Counted from the stretch's first letter, positions 45,632 through 55,287 are shown. The stretch is 64,000 bases of DNA from Hespellia sp. (GCA_028694105.1 JAQUUC010000002.1:1-64000), one strand, 5' to 3'. Made by a program: numbers and translations. Notes: generated from the sequence alone by a model not told the origin.

Positions 45632-46406
45632 TGAACAAGTCCTCCTCTCCGTTATCTGAAGCCACTGCTGCTACTGCGGTTCCTTTGTCATTTGCCTCAA
45701 GAATGATTGCAAGAATCAATCCTACGCAGGCAACACCGACGATCGGTACATTGAAGAAACATACAAGAATTACTCCAAAGAAGAAGAATACTGCCATTTG
45801 TTTTGACCACATCATTCTAAGAAGAAGTGCAAAACCTACTGCAGGCATAAGACCTGTTGCATAATCAAGACCACTCTGTACTACTGCAGGAATTGCATCA
45901 AGCATTCCCTGTGCAAATCCGGTTCCCCATGCAAGTGCTACGAAAAGGATTGCCATTTTCGGCAGATCCGGTACGAATGATACTAAGAAATGAACCCGCT
46001 CGATTCCTTTGGTATCCCCCTTTTCCACCAGCTTCTCAACGTATGGGTTTACTAAACCGTTAATGATGTATTTCAATAATGTAAATGTAGAACCAAGAGC
46101 TGCGATTGGTACTGCAAATGTAAGTGCAGTCTCAACATCCTGTCCCAGTGTGATAGAGAATGCAACTCCGATTACTGCTCCAAGTGAAGCATCTGCCGGA
46201 AGCGTTCCTCCAATCTGCATAACTCCTAAAAATACCATCTGTAATGTAGCTCCTGCGATAATACCTGCCTGAAAATCGCCAAGTAAAAGACCAACGATTG
46301 GACAAAGAACCAATGGTGTATTGATCATTGGATATGCAAACCATGCCTCTGCCCATGTAATTACCCATACTACAAGGGTAATAATTAATGCCATTAAAAC
46401 ACCCAT
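45624..46406 (-). CDS. PTS mannose/fructose/sorbose family IIC component
   Basis: A 260-residue membrane subunit of the same system, with family motifs GLLLGDFQAGIIAGATLQMVFLG and GGTLPADASLGAVIGVAF. Its acidic C-terminus (GEEDLFND) overlaps the IID start. It lies 17 nt after the IIB gene. Confidence 0.96.
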   Translation of the reverse strand: MGVLMALIITLVVWVITWAEAWFAYPMINTPLVLCPIVGLLLGDFQAGIIAGATLQMVFLGVMQIGGTLPADASLGAVIGVAFSITLGQDVETALTFAVPIAALGSTFTLLKYIINGLVNPYVEKLVEKGDTKGIERVHFLVSFVPDLPKMAILFVALAWGTGFAQGMLDAIPAVVQSGLDYATGLMPAVGFALLLRMMWSKQMAVFFFFGVILVCFFNVPIVGVACVGLILAIILEANDKGTAVAAVASDNGEEDLFND

Positions 46407-46423
46407 CTGTATTTCCTCCTCAT

Positions 46424-46903
46424 TTAAAAGTTTTTCAGAACATCCTCTAATGTTTTTGCAGAATCTGATGGTACCATACGAAATTCAATGGAATCCACCA
46501 GCTTGTCAAGTTCTTTCAGATTTTCAACATCCTCTTCATTGACATGAACTGCTGCTGCAACCAGCTTACAGCCTTCTCTCTTCTTAATTCCTCCGATATT
46601 GACTTTTTTTACTGTCTCTGTTTGTTTACACAGGCGAACTGCATCTGCGATTGTTCTTACAATTACGAAAATTCCGATTTTTTCTGATCGCGGATCGTTC
46701 AAGAGTGCTGCTCCATCATCGACTGAACGGATTGCAAGTTTCATTCCACTTGGTTTTGCCATCTTAAGTGCCATCTTTGACATCTCATTTCCCATGACTT
46801 CGTCATTTGCAATCAAGATGGATGATGCCTGCACATTGCTTACCCATGTAACAGCAACCTGCCCATGTAGTAATCGTTCATCAATTCTAAGCAAACTTAC
46901 CAT
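46424..46903 (-). CDS. PTS mannose/fructose/sorbose family IIB component
   Basis: A 159-residue cytoplasmic phosphocarrier. It opens with RIDERLLHGQVAVTWV, where the histidine near residue 14 receives phosphate from IIA and passes it to the sugar. It overlaps the IIA gene by 7 nt. Confidence 0.95.
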   Translation of the reverse strand: MVSLLRIDERLLHGQVAVTWVSNVQASSILIANDEVMGNEMSKMALKMAKPSGMKLAIRSVDDGAALLNDPRSEKIGIFVIVRTIADAVRLCKQTETVKKVNIGGIKKREGCKLVAAAVHVNEEDVENLKELDKLVDSIEFRMVPSDSAKTLEDVLKNF

Positions 46904-47325
46904 AAGTCGTCCTCCTCTTCTTCCTTCAGACCTCCAACTACAGCAGAGTCAAAATATTCAATTCCATCTCTTGCCTCTTCAAAGAGTTCTGCTTTCATTT
47001 CCGAGCATTTTACGCCCGGTGGCATCATGGCGAGCCCGATTGCCAGTGTCAGATTCATTCCGCTGATGACGCACACGTTTGGCTCAGAGCACAGCTCCAC
47101 CATACGGTTGCATACACTTCCTCCTTTCATATCACACAGAATAATAAATTCCTCCTCGGGAGCTTCCTCCCGGAGTTTTTGAATCTGTTCCATGATTGCC
47201 TGTGGCTGTTCCCATTTGTCCAGACCAAACGCTTCTGCCTGAACTGTATCTCCAAGAATCATCTTCAGTGCACTTTTCATGCCCTCTGCAAGACTTCCAT
47301 GAGATGCTAATATCAATTTACTCAT
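46897..47325 (-). CDS. PTS mannose-type IIA component
   Basis: A 142-residue phosphocarrier, with the phosphorylated histidine in LASHGSLAEGMK near residue 9 and CDMKGGSVCNRM further on. The ATG at 47325 with AAAGGAA gives the conserved N-terminus; the frame further upstream is not supported. The C-terminus is strongly acidic (LKEEEEDDLW). Confidence 0.93.
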   Translation of the reverse strand: MSKLILASHGSLAEGMKSALKMILGDTVQAEAFGLDKWEQPQAIMEQIQKLREEAPEEEFIILCDMKGGSVCNRMVELCSEPNVCVISGMNLTLAIGLAMMPPGVKCSEMKAELFEEARDGIEYFDSAVVGGLKEEEEDDLW

Positions 47326-47389
47326 AACAATTCCTTTCTCAAACATGTAGCGCCTCCAAAGCGGGGGCACTACCTATTGGGCAAGTATT

Positions 47390-48151
47390 TTATAACTCAG
47401 AGTCTTCGATCACGACTTTGCTTAAATCGATTTCTCCACCGAGTGCATCTACATCTGCAAGAATCTGCTCTGCGGAAGCGCATCCGATACCAAAACGTGT
47501 TGCGCCAAGTTTGTACATTTTAACTAATGTATCTAAGTCTCTTACTCCGCCTGCAACTTTTAATTTTACTCTGTCACCGATTGTATCCATGATAACTTTT
47601 ACATGGTGAAGTGTCGTTGGTTTTCCAACGGAGAATCCAGAACCTGTCTTTACATAATCTGCGCCGGCTTCTATAGAAAGCTCGCATGCTTTTCTGATCT
47701 CATCATCTGTAAGAAGCATAACTTCCATGATTACTTTCAACGGAACTCCGGGTGTTGCTTCACGAACAGCTTTGATATCATTTAATACAAGATCATATCT
47801 GCCTGCTTTTAACCAGCCTACATTGATCTGCATATCGTTTGTTGCCGGCTCAAGTTCCATGAACTGATGTGCAAGGAATACTTTTGTCTCTGTTGTCTCC
47901 TGTCCTGTTGGGAATCCAAGAGATGTACCGAATTTTGTCACCTCAGCATCCTTTAAAAGCTCTACCAGTTCTGGATAATAACATGGCCAGCAGAAGCAGG
48001 TTCCACATCCATATTTCTTACATACATCTACCATATGTTCTACATCATGAATGGTTGTATCAAGCTTTAATACGCTTGGGTCCATCATGTATGCAATATC
48101 GTCCTTTGTTAATATCTCTTTTCTTGGTCTTTCTGTTAATAATCCTTTCAT
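47390..48151 (-). CDS. deoC: Deoxyribose-phosphate aldolase family protein (DeoC-like)
   Basis: A 253-residue class I aldolase of the DeoC family. The Schiff-base lysine is in YVKTGSGFSVGKPT; the proton-relay lysine is in RVKLKVAGGVRD. The second half has the usual ATRFGIGCASAEQIL. DeoC splits 2-deoxyribose-5-phosphate to acetaldehyde and glyceraldehyde-3-phosphate; relatives use other sugar phosphates. Placement between PTS and ABC sugar genes suggests it cleaves the phosphorylated product of this operon rather than serving nucleoside salvage. A GTG start at 48160 is possible; the ATG at 48151 is better spaced from AAGG. Confidence 0.87.
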   Translation of the reverse strand: MKGLLTERPRKEILTKDDIAYMMDPSVLKLDTTIHDVEHMVDVCKKYGCGTCFCWPCYYPELVELLKDAEVTKFGTSLGFPTGQETTETKVFLAHQFMELEPATNDMQINVGWLKAGRYDLVLNDIKAVREATPGVPLKVIMEVMLLTDDEIRKACELSIEAGADYVKTGSGFSVGKPTTLHHVKVIMDTIGDRVKLKVAGGVRDLDTLVKMYKLGATRFGIGCASAEQILADVDALGGEIDLSKVVIEDSEL

Positions 48152-48215
48152 CTTTTTCACCTTTCCTTTGATTAAATTTTATAGTTAATACGGAGATTGG
48201 TCCGTCCAGCTAACA

Positions 48216-49454
48216 TCATGTATGAAGTGCTGATACTTTGCCATGTTTCTTTCTGCATTCGATAAACCGCTGTGTATATGGTTTGTTGTAGGTAACGCAT
48301 CCAACCGGCTGCTGGCGAATCATAAGCTCTTCACAGTTCATGCACATGGTGCAGTAGTGAATCTCATCTTCTCTTCCTTCTGCCAGTTTTGCAGGTGTAA
48401 ATGGATCTGCAAATGACTGTCTTCCAAGTCCGACCATATCCATCATTCCCTCTTCGATACATCTTGCACCTACCGGGAAGATTCCTGATTTTTCAGGATC
48501 AACGGACAACAGTTTATTCTTTTTGCCTCTGAACGGTGTGAAATGCGATCCCACAACAACCGTTTCAGGCTTTAATGCCTTTTTCATCATATCTGCGAAA
48601 TAAATATGTAAATAAGAGAGCTCTGAGCCATCCTTCAGGCATTCCATATAATTCATTGCACTATGTACATTTCCAAGAGATTCTACGAAATAGCTTGCGC
48701 CTCTCTCCTCAAGTCCTTTGATCAGGTCAATTGGCTCTGTCATATCCATCAGCGGAGAATCCGGACCGGCACTGCCAAATCCACCCGGGTAGCCTTCCCA
48801 CATTGACATCTTAGAACCAATCAAAAAGTCTTTGCTTACACTCTTCTGAATCCGCTCCATCAGGTCATATGCCCATCTGGATCTGTTCTCCCATGATCCG
48901 CCGTATTTCCAGTCACGGTCATTATATGGACGGATAATCTGTGAACCAAGATATCCATGGCAGAGCTTCATGTCGATACCATCAGCGCCTACATTCTCTG
49001 CAATCTTTGAAGCAAGAGCAAACTGATCCATGATATGATCCACTTCTTCTTCGCTGAGAATATCTCCCTCAAGTCCGTATGTCGGTTTTACACAGACTCT
49101 TCTTGAGAATTCAGGTTCGCTGATTTCTCCGGAGTGAGTTAACTGAAATACGATCAATGCTTCCGGATTGACTTCTTTTAATTTCTTGATGAAATTTGCC
49201 AGTGCTTTTTCATTTCTTGGCATAATTTCCAGCTGTGTCTTTCTTGCACGAGACTCATTCGTTACTGTAATAGCCTCCAGATCAACCAGACCAAAACCAC
49301 CTTTATAGAGGTTTTCATATCTCTCTAATGTCAAATCGGTTGGATTTCCTTCCGCGTCCGAATCCACGCACTCCATAGGCTGTGCAAAGAATCTGTTCTG
49401 ACATGTTTTATTTCCAATTTTAATTGGACTTAATAACGTTTCTTTGTATCCCAT
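48216..49454 (-). CDS. Old-yellow-enzyme family flavin oxidoreductase with Fe-S motif, single domain
   Basis: A 412-residue FMN barrel of the NADH:flavin oxidoreductase family (LLSPIKIGNKTCQNRFFAQPM; MKLCHGYLGSQIIRPYNDRD). Near the end it has CTMCMNCEELM followed 11 residues after the third cysteine by a fourth, resembling the 4Fe-4S site of 2,4-dienoyl-CoA reductase, though with one residue less between cysteines two and three. The protein stops soon after, lacking the FAD/NAD(P) domains of those longer enzymes. The ATG at 49454 has AAGGAG 7 nt upstream. It presumably reduces an enone or keto intermediate, with electrons from a separate partner. Confidence 0.85.
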   Translation of the reverse strand: MGYKETLLSPIKIGNKTCQNRFFAQPMECVDSDAEGNPTDLTLERYENLYKGGFGLVDLEAITVTNESRARKTQLEIMPRNEKALANFIKKLKEVNPEALIVFQLTHSGEISEPEFSRRVCVKPTYGLEGDILSEEEVDHIMDQFALASKIAENVGADGIDMKLCHGYLGSQIIRPYNDRDWKYGGSWENRSRWAYDLMERIQKSVSKDFLIGSKMSMWEGYPGGFGSAGPDSPLMDMTEPIDLIKGLEERGASYFVESLGNVHSAMNYMECLKDGSELSYLHIYFADMMKKALKPETVVVGSHFTPFRGKKNKLLSVDPEKSGIFPVGARCIEEGMMDMVGLGRQSFADPFTPAKLAEGREDEIHYCTMCMNCEELMIRQQPVGCVTYNKPYTQRFIECRKKHGKVSALHT

Positions 49455-49468
49455 TTTCATTCTCCTTT

Positions 49469-50968
49469 TTATTCCAGTTTTTCGCCACTGGCAAGCTTCA
49501 TGATATTTTCTTCCGAGAATTCATCCACTGTTAATTCTCCTGTAAGACTGCCTTCGTGCATAATCACCAGACGGTCTGCAACCCCCATAAGTTCTGGCAT
49601 TTCAGACGAGATCAGAATGATGCTGACTCCGCTCTGAACTAATTTATCCATCAGCAGGTAGATTTCATATTTTGCACCAACATCGATTCCTCGTGTCGGC
49701 TCATCCAAGAATAAAATCTTGCATTCACTCGCCAGCCATTTTGCAAGCACAACCTTCTGCTGATTTCCTCCTGAAAGGAATTTACATAGCTTATTCATAT
49801 CCGGTGCAACAACCTGTAACTCATCAAAATATCTCTGCACCATCGTTTTTTCCTTGCTGTTATCAACAAATCCGCCCTTGGAAACTTTGTCAAGTGCCGC
49901 AGCGGCAATGTTATCTTTGATATCCTGATTCAGAAACAGTCCCTGAGTCTTTCTATCCTCTGTCGCAAATCCAAACCCACACTTTACAGCCTGATTCGGC
50001 TGAGTGATACGAACCTCTTGTCCGAACACCTTTATCGTTCCTGACTGATATCTGTCTGCGCCAAATATCGCCCTTAAGACCTCGGTACGTCCGGCACCTA
50101 CCAGTCCTCCAAATCCAAGTATCTCGCCCTTTTTCAGCTTGAACGATACATTCTCGAATCGGTCTGCCGTCAGATTCTCTACCTCCAGCACGGTCTCATC
50201 ACTTTTCATTCTGTGCCGTGGTGGATAGGTATCCTTTAAATCTCTTCCAATCATCTTACTGATCAGCCAGTCTTTATCAATATCTGCGATATTCGCATCT
50301 GTGATATATTTTCCATCCCGGAGCACAGTCACTCTGTCACACAGTTCGAACAGTTCTTCCAGTCGATGGGAAATATAGATAACTGTAATTCCATCTTCTT
50401 TTAATTTTCTTACGATTTCAAATAATCGATCGATTTCACCTGTCGTCAGACTGTCGGTAGGTTCATCCATTACAATGATTTTTGAATTATATGACAATGA
50501 TTTTGCGATATCTACCATCTGCTGCTGCGCTACACTTAAACGCTTGACAGGTATCTTATAGCTCGGCAGGGTTCCCCTGCTCGCATAGTCCAGATATTTT
50601 CCAGCAAATTCATTTTCTTCTTTGGTACTGATAATGGAACATTTATTTTTTTCCTGACCCAGCATAACATTTTTAATTGCATTTAGTTCAGGTACCAGAC
50701 TCAGTTCCTGATATATAATCGATATACCCTTATCAATTGCATCTCTTGGGTTTTTAACTGTGACAACCTCGCCATTAATTTTTACGGTTCCCGCATCAGG
50801 CTTATACACTCCGGAAAGAACCTTCATTAATGTCGATTTTCCAGCTCCGTTCTCACCAATCAATGCATGGATTTCTCCTTTTTTTACATGCAGATCTACG
50901 TTATCCAATGCAGTTACTTTAGAAAAAGTCTTGGTAACGCCCAGCATTTCCAATGCATATTCACTCAT
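49469..50968 (-). CDS. Sugar ABC importer ATP-binding protein (RbsA/MglA type)
   Basis: A 499-residue tandem ATPase. The first domain has GENGAGKSTLMKVLSG, LSVAQQQMVDIAKSL and IIVMDEPTDSL. The second has the degenerate Walker A of this family (GLVGAGRTEVLRAI), LSGGNQQKVVLAKWL and ILFLDEPTRGIDVGAK. It powers the importer formed with the RbsC-type permease upstream in the transcript. An AAGGAG site lies 6 nt before the ATG. Confidence 0.96.
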   Translation of the reverse strand: MSEYALEMLGVTKTFSKVTALDNVDLHVKKGEIHALIGENGAGKSTLMKVLSGVYKPDAGTVKINGEVVTVKNPRDAIDKGISIIYQELSLVPELNAIKNVMLGQEKNKCSIISTKEENEFAGKYLDYASRGTLPSYKIPVKRLSVAQQQMVDIAKSLSYNSKIIVMDEPTDSLTTGEIDRLFEIVRKLKEDGITVIYISHRLEELFELCDRVTVLRDGKYITDANIADIDKDWLISKMIGRDLKDTYPPRHRMKSDETVLEVENLTADRFENVSFKLKKGEILGFGGLVGAGRTEVLRAIFGADRYQSGTIKVFGQEVRITQPNQAVKCGFGFATEDRKTQGLFLNQDIKDNIAAAALDKVSKGGFVDNSKEKTMVQRYFDELQVVAPDMNKLCKFLSGGNQQKVVLAKWLASECKILFLDEPTRGIDVGAKYEIYLLMDKLVQSGVSIILISSEMPELMGVADRLVIMHEGSLTGELTVDEFSEENIMKLASGEKLE

Positions 50969-50995
50969 AAGCTTCTCCTTCTTGCGCTTAAACCG

Positions 50996-51970
50996 CTACT
51001 TTTCCTGTTTTTGGAATACAACTGCCGCAAGGATAATGACACCCTTAATCAGGCTCTGCAGGTTCGGATCCGCTCCAATCAGGTTCAGGATATTGTTTAC
51101 CATTGCCATAATGATTACTCCGGCAAAGGTTCCTGCCAGTGTTCCAACTCCGCCGCTCATGGCTGTTCCGCCGATAACCGCTGCTGCAAGTGCATCCATG
51201 TCATATCCGGTACTTCCGTTTGGCTCACCGACACGAACACGGGCCATTAACATAACACCGCCTAAGGCTGCTGTGAATCCACAAAGTACGTATGCCATAA
51301 TCTTATTCATCTTTACTTTGATACCGGTCAGTCTCGCCGCCTCTGCATTACTGCCGATTGCATAGATGTGACGTCCATAAATTGTTTTATGTAAAATAAT
51401 AACGAAAATCGCAAGCATCAGAGCATATAAGATCACTGCACATGGGATTCCAAAGACAAATCCGGACCCAAAGTTCTCCCAGAATGCACTTACTTTTCCT
51501 CCCGGAGCACCTTTGGTATATACCATTACGATTCCTTTTACGATCATATTCATCGCCATTGTAACAATAAACGCTTCCAGTCTTCTTGTTACAATTACAA
51601 TTCCATTTACCAGACCAATCAAACAGCCAAGTAATAATACAAGAATGACAGGTCCGATCATAATTCCTGTCTTTCCTGCTACTACGCCCTTCTCCATCAT
51701 ATCTGCCAACAGACAGGCCGTAAGTGCCATAATACTGGTTACAGAGAGGTCAATTCCTCCCACAAGCAGAACAACTGTCATACCAATGCTGACTACACCT
51801 ACGATTGATGCCTGTCTCAAAATATTCATAATGTTTGAATATGTTGGGAAGATATTCGGAGAAGCGATCGTCGAAATTACGAACACAAGTATCAGCGCAA
51901 TATACGGTACACTCACCGGATTGCCCAATATTCTTTTCATAATATTTGTTTTTTCCTTTTCCTTTGTCAC
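50996..51970 (-). CDS. Sugar ABC importer permease (RbsC type)
   Basis: A 324-residue permease with about ten segments and family motifs GIDLSVTSIMALTA and GRHIYAIGSNAEAARLTGIKV. A GTG at 51970 with GGAGGA 7 nt before it is chosen; a TTG five codons upstream is possible but has a poorer site. It pairs with the ATPase 28 nt downstream. Confidence 0.95.
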   Translation of the reverse strand: MTKEKEKTNIMKRILGNPVSVPYIALILVFVISTIASPNIFPTYSNIMNILRQASIVGVVSIGMTVVLLVGGIDLSVTSIMALTACLLADMMEKGVVAGKTGIMIGPVILVLLLGCLIGLVNGIVIVTRRLEAFIVTMAMNMIVKGIVMVYTKGAPGGKVSAFWENFGSGFVFGIPCAVILYALMLAIFVIILHKTIYGRHIYAIGSNAEAARLTGIKVKMNKIMAYVLCGFTAALGGVMLMARVRVGEPNGSTGYDMDALAAAVIGGTAMSGGVGTLAGTFAGVIIMAMVNNILNLIGADPNLQSLIKGVIILAAVVFQKQEK

Positions 51971-52001
51971 GACTTGCTCCTCCAATCATCATCCTGAGAT
52001 T

Positions 52002-53069
52002 TTATTTGTATAAAATAGTACGTTCTGTTGCTTCAGGACTTACCAGTACTTTTACTAATTTTGGATTCTTGCGAATCTCATAAAGTGCATCTTCCAGATC
52101 TTCCAGCGGAACAATCATGGAAATGAGTGGTGTCGGGTCAACACGGTCATATTTCATCAGGGTGAGTGCATCGCCCCAGTCATATCCGATTCCGGCACAG
52201 CTTCCGCTGATTTTCTTTTCACTTGTCACAAATTCTACTGGTGGCAGACTTGCGAAATCATCCTCTGCACAGATACCAAACGCCTCAACTTTTCCACCCT
52301 TACGAACCATCTGGAATGCCTGCTCATAAGTAGAAGAACGTCCAACTGCCTCAAGTACAAAATCTGCGCCAACACCGTTTGTAAGTTTCATTACTTCTTC
52401 CACAGCGTCACATTTCGATGCATCAATCACATAATCTGCGACAACTTCTTTCGCCATTGCAAGGCGGTCTGCATTCATATCCACCATAATAACCGGTGCT
52501 GCTCCGCGAAGCTTTGCAAGCTGTGCGTGCATAATTCCAAGTCCTGCTCCGATTACTACAACACTTCTTCCGATGGTGCAGTCCATCTTGTGCGATGCAT
52601 TCAGGCATGCGGTAAGTGGCTCAACAAATGCTGCTTTTTCATCGGATACTTCTTCTGGAACCTTATAGATATTTTTCCATGGAACCTTTACGTATTCTGC
52701 AAATCCACCGTCTGTGTGAATTCCGATCTGTTTGAAATTCGTGCAGAGAAGCGGCTCACCGATACGACAGTGGTAGCAGGTTCCACAAGGAGTACAGATA
52801 TCATATGTAACACGGTCACCTACTGCGATATCCTGTGCGTTCTTTCCAACTTCAGCAATCGTTCCATATACCTCATGTCCGGTTGTCAGTGGAATACATT
52901 CTACCTCGTCTGCATATTTTCCGTTAAATGATCCCCAGTCAGATCCACAGATACCACAATATTTTACTTTCACTAATACTTCATCATCATTTATTTCAGG
53001 AATTGGAAGTGTTTTCAGTTCAAAATGCTTCACTTCCGTGAGAACCTGTGCTCTCATTTTTTCTGCCAT
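52002..53069 (-). CDS. Zinc-dependent medium-chain alcohol/sugar dehydrogenase
   Basis: A 355-residue MDR enzyme. The catalytic zinc site includes CGICGSDWGSF and GHEVYGTIAEVG. The structural zinc site is formed by CTPCGTCYHCRIGEPLLC, and the cofactor motif is VVIGAGLGIMHAQLAKL. The group includes sorbitol, threonine and galactitol-1-phosphate dehydrogenases. In this operon it would oxidise a polyol or sugar delivered by the ABC importer. Ribosome site AAGGA. Confidence 0.92.
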   Translation of the reverse strand: MAEKMRAQVLTEVKHFELKTLPIPEINDDEVLVKVKYCGICGSDWGSFNGKYADEVECIPLTTGHEVYGTIAEVGKNAQDIAVGDRVTYDICTPCGTCYHCRIGEPLLCTNFKQIGIHTDGGFAEYVKVPWKNIYKVPEEVSDEKAAFVEPLTACLNASHKMDCTIGRSVVVIGAGLGIMHAQLAKLRGAAPVIMVDMNADRLAMAKEVVADYVIDASKCDAVEEVMKLTNGVGADFVLEAVGRSSTYEQAFQMVRKGGKVEAFGICAEDDFASLPPVEFVTSEKKISGSCAGIGYDWGDALTLMKYDRVDPTPLISMIVPLEDLEDALYEIRKNPKLVKVLVSPEATERTILYK

Positions 53070-53096
53070 GTCCTATTCCTTCCTTTCTTATTATGA

Positions 53097-53117
53097 CAGA
53101 CCGCTTAAAACGGTCTG
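53097..53117 (-). other. Intercistronic hairpin between isomerase and dehydrogenase genes
   Basis: CAGACCG pairs with CGGTCTG around seven A/T-rich bases. On the minus strand no T-run follows, so it is more likely an mRNA-processing or stabilising stem than a terminator. Confidence 0.5.
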
Positions 53118-53127
53118 CCTGTCATTT

Positions 53128-54108
53128 TTATTTTGTAAATAACTTATCGTTTCTTCCCTCATAAGGTGCATCGATCATCAGTGGTTTTAAGAAATCAATC
53201 GTCTTCTTCACACCGTCTGCTCTTGACATAATGACGTCTTCATGTTCGTAATTGAATACACCGTCATATCCGGTAATGAAAAGTTCACTGATCAGGCGCT
53301 TCCAGTCCACATCGCCCCAGCCCGGAATCCGGAAACGGAACGAGCGGTCGAGTCTTCCCCAGCCATCCTGCATATACATGTTCAGACCGCCTCTTGCGAG
53401 GTTATGTTTTACGATCTCACAGTCTTTTGCGTGAACAGTTACAATACGTCCCCGCAGGTCATCTACGAACTGATTCACATCTACTCCGGAAAAAAGAATG
53501 TTCGCCGGATCAAGATTGATGCAGAAACTCTCATGGTGATCCACCACTTCCAATAATCGGAGTGTGGACTGTGTATCATACACAATGTTGTTCGGATGTG
53601 GTTCAAATGCAACCTTTACTCCGTACTCTTTGTATTTATCAAATACGTAGCCCCACTTCTCTGCAAACTGTTCTTCTTCACATTTCCATCCGTTTGGCTC
53701 CGGCCAGTCATTGATATGTCCGTAATTCTCCATTCCGGAAAATGCTACAACTGATTTTACTCCAAGTTCTGCTGCCAGCTGTCCTGCACGAATCATACTC
53801 TCCTGTCCAAAACGAATCTTCTCTTCTTTGGAACCAGGACAGATACTGTCCATCCCAGCGCTGTAAGGTCCCATAATCAAAGGCGAGTCTGCGTGGTTAC
53901 TCAGTGCAGAAATAAATAATCCCTGATCTTCGATTTTCTTTTTGAATTCTTTTGCATTATTTCCTTTTAAAAGTTCTGGAACATCCACCTGTCCATTGTC
54001 CGTATATGCCGGAAGTTCAACAGCATCATAACCATTGTCTGCTGCGATCTTACAAACTTCATCTACAGGAAGTTCCGAATAATTAACTACACAAAACCCA
54101 ACTTTCAC
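53128..54108 (-). CDS. Sugar-phosphate isomerase/epimerase family TIM-barrel protein
   Basis: A 326-residue xylose-isomerase-like barrel. Likely metal ligands are E in VAFEPHPNNIV, D in INLDPANILF, H in TVHAKDCE and E in FNYEHEDV. It shares little visible sequence with the barrel protein at 34847 apart from the fold. It sits between the binding protein and the dehydrogenase, so the pathway probably joins isomerisation and oxidation of an imported monosaccharide or polyol. Confidence 0.87.
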   Translation of the reverse strand: MKVGFCVVNYSELPVDEVCKIAADNGYDAVELPAYTDNGQVDVPELLKGNNAKEFKKKIEDQGLFISALSNHADSPLIMGPYSAGMDSICPGSKEEKIRFGQESMIRAGQLAAELGVKSVVAFSGMENYGHINDWPEPNGWKCEEEQFAEKWGYVFDKYKEYGVKVAFEPHPNNIVYDTQSTLRLLEVVDHHESFCINLDPANILFSGVDVNQFVDDLRGRIVTVHAKDCEIVKHNLARGGLNMYMQDGWGRLDRSFRFRIPGWGDVDWKRLISELFITGYDGVFNYEHEDVIMSRADGVKKTIDFLKPLMIDAPYEGRNDKLFTK

Positions 54109-54145
54109 GTTCTATTCCTCCATATCTTTTCTCATATAATAGGAA

Positions 54146-54183
54146 CACACTGATGTGTGCGCAGGTCATCAGCCTCTGGCTGA
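54146..54183 (-). other. Two tandem hairpins after the binding-protein gene
   Basis: CACAC/GTGTG (54146-54159) and TCAGCC/GGCTGA (54169-54183) form two stems in the gap after the solute-binding protein gene, with no T-run. Stems here commonly protect the binding-protein mRNA so that it is made in excess over the rest of the importer. Confidence 0.5.
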
Positions 54184-54202
54184 CAACATGATGTAATAAA
54201 TC

Positions 54203-55225
54203 TTAATATGTCCAGTCGAAATCGTCTCCGTCTTCCACAACATAATCGTCAACATTGTCCTTTGTTACTACGATAGGATCTTTTACAACGATCTTTTCTT
54301 CCGGATCTTTTCCTTCCAGAGTCTCAATTGCAAGGTGAAGTGCCTCTACAGAAGCTGCTGCCGGGAACTGAGTCAGTCCATAGCATTTGCCTTCCTTGAT
54401 CAGCTTACATACGCCGTTGATACCATCTGCATTTACGACGATGATTCCTTCATCATCTCTGCCAGCTTCTTTGATTGCATCCCATGCTGCTAATGTAACG
54501 CCGCCATCCTGTGAGATCACTGCATCAATTTCGCCAGGACCATATTTGCTCAGGAAATCTTCCATGGATGTTTTTCCTTTTGATGCTTCAAAGTCTGTGT
54601 ACTGTCTGTCGATAATCTTGATGTCCGGATATTCGTCAAATACTTTGTTCTGTCCGGCTTTCTGTCCGTTATCGGTTCCTGATCCTGCGATAGAATCAAG
54701 TGCGATGACATTGCCCTTTGGTGAGCCATTCTTCTCTGTCAGTGCATCTACGATCATCTGTGCACAGGCTGCTCCGTTGTTCTCATCTGTCCAGCCTACG
54801 AAGTGTGAATAATCTTCCGTTGTCGCTGTACGGTCAAATAAGATTACCGGAATTCCTGATGCGAAAGCTGCCTCGATACCCGGGTTAACTGCATCCTCTA
54901 CACAAGGTGTAATCAAAATCGCATCCAGATCCTGCTGAAGCATTGATTCAATGTTACTGTTCTGTGTGTTTGCGTCATCGTGTGCGTCTGTCTCAACAAT
55001 CTTGATGTTGAGTTTGTCCGCTTCTGCCATCAGCTCATCACGCATCTTTACGCGCCAGCTGTTTGATACAGATGCATTTGCAAATCCAATCGTGTACTTC
55101 GCATCATCTTTTGCAGATGCTGTAGATCCTGCTGTTTCGTCTGCTTTCTTTCCGCACCCTCCAAGTAAAAGGGTTCCTACCATTGTTACTGCAACTAATG
55201 CTGATATTACGTTTCTTTTTTTCAT
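54203..55225 (-). CDS. Ribose-type sugar-binding lipoprotein
   Basis: A 340-residue periplasmic-binding-like protein of the RbsB group. Lipobox LGGC (cysteine 24) anchors it to the membrane. The mature domain begins YTIGFANASVSNSWRVKM, with QQDLDAILITPC, VILFDRTA and VISQDGGVTLAAWDA, which line the ligand cleft in relatives. It is the first gene of the long minus-strand operon, behind the promoter at 55288. The ligand is a sugar or polyol of unknown identity. Confidence 0.95.
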   Translation of the reverse strand: MKKRNVISALVAVTMVGTLLLGGCGKKADETAGSTASAKDDAKYTIGFANASVSNSWRVKMRDELMAEADKLNIKIVETDAHDDANTQNSNIESMLQQDLDAILITPCVEDAVNPGIEAAFASGIPVILFDRTATTEDYSHFVGWTDENNGAACAQMIVDALTEKNGSPKGNVIALDSIAGSGTDNGQKAGQNKVFDEYPDIKIIDRQYTDFEASKGKTSMEDFLSKYGPGEIDAVISQDGGVTLAAWDAIKEAGRDDEGIIVVNADGINGVCKLIKEGKCYGLTQFPAAASVEALHLAIETLEGKDPEEKIVVKDPIVVTKDNVDDYVVEDGDDFDWTY

Positions 55226-55287
55226 AAAACTTCCTCCTCTTTCTTTTTAACAGTGACCTTTCTGAGTGCTCCTGTCTAACTATTAAC

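Noticed and set aside
50760..51365. Plus-strand open frame of 201 codons opposite the RbsA/RbsC genes
   Set aside because: Antisense to conserved transporter genes and spans their boundary; no start signal.
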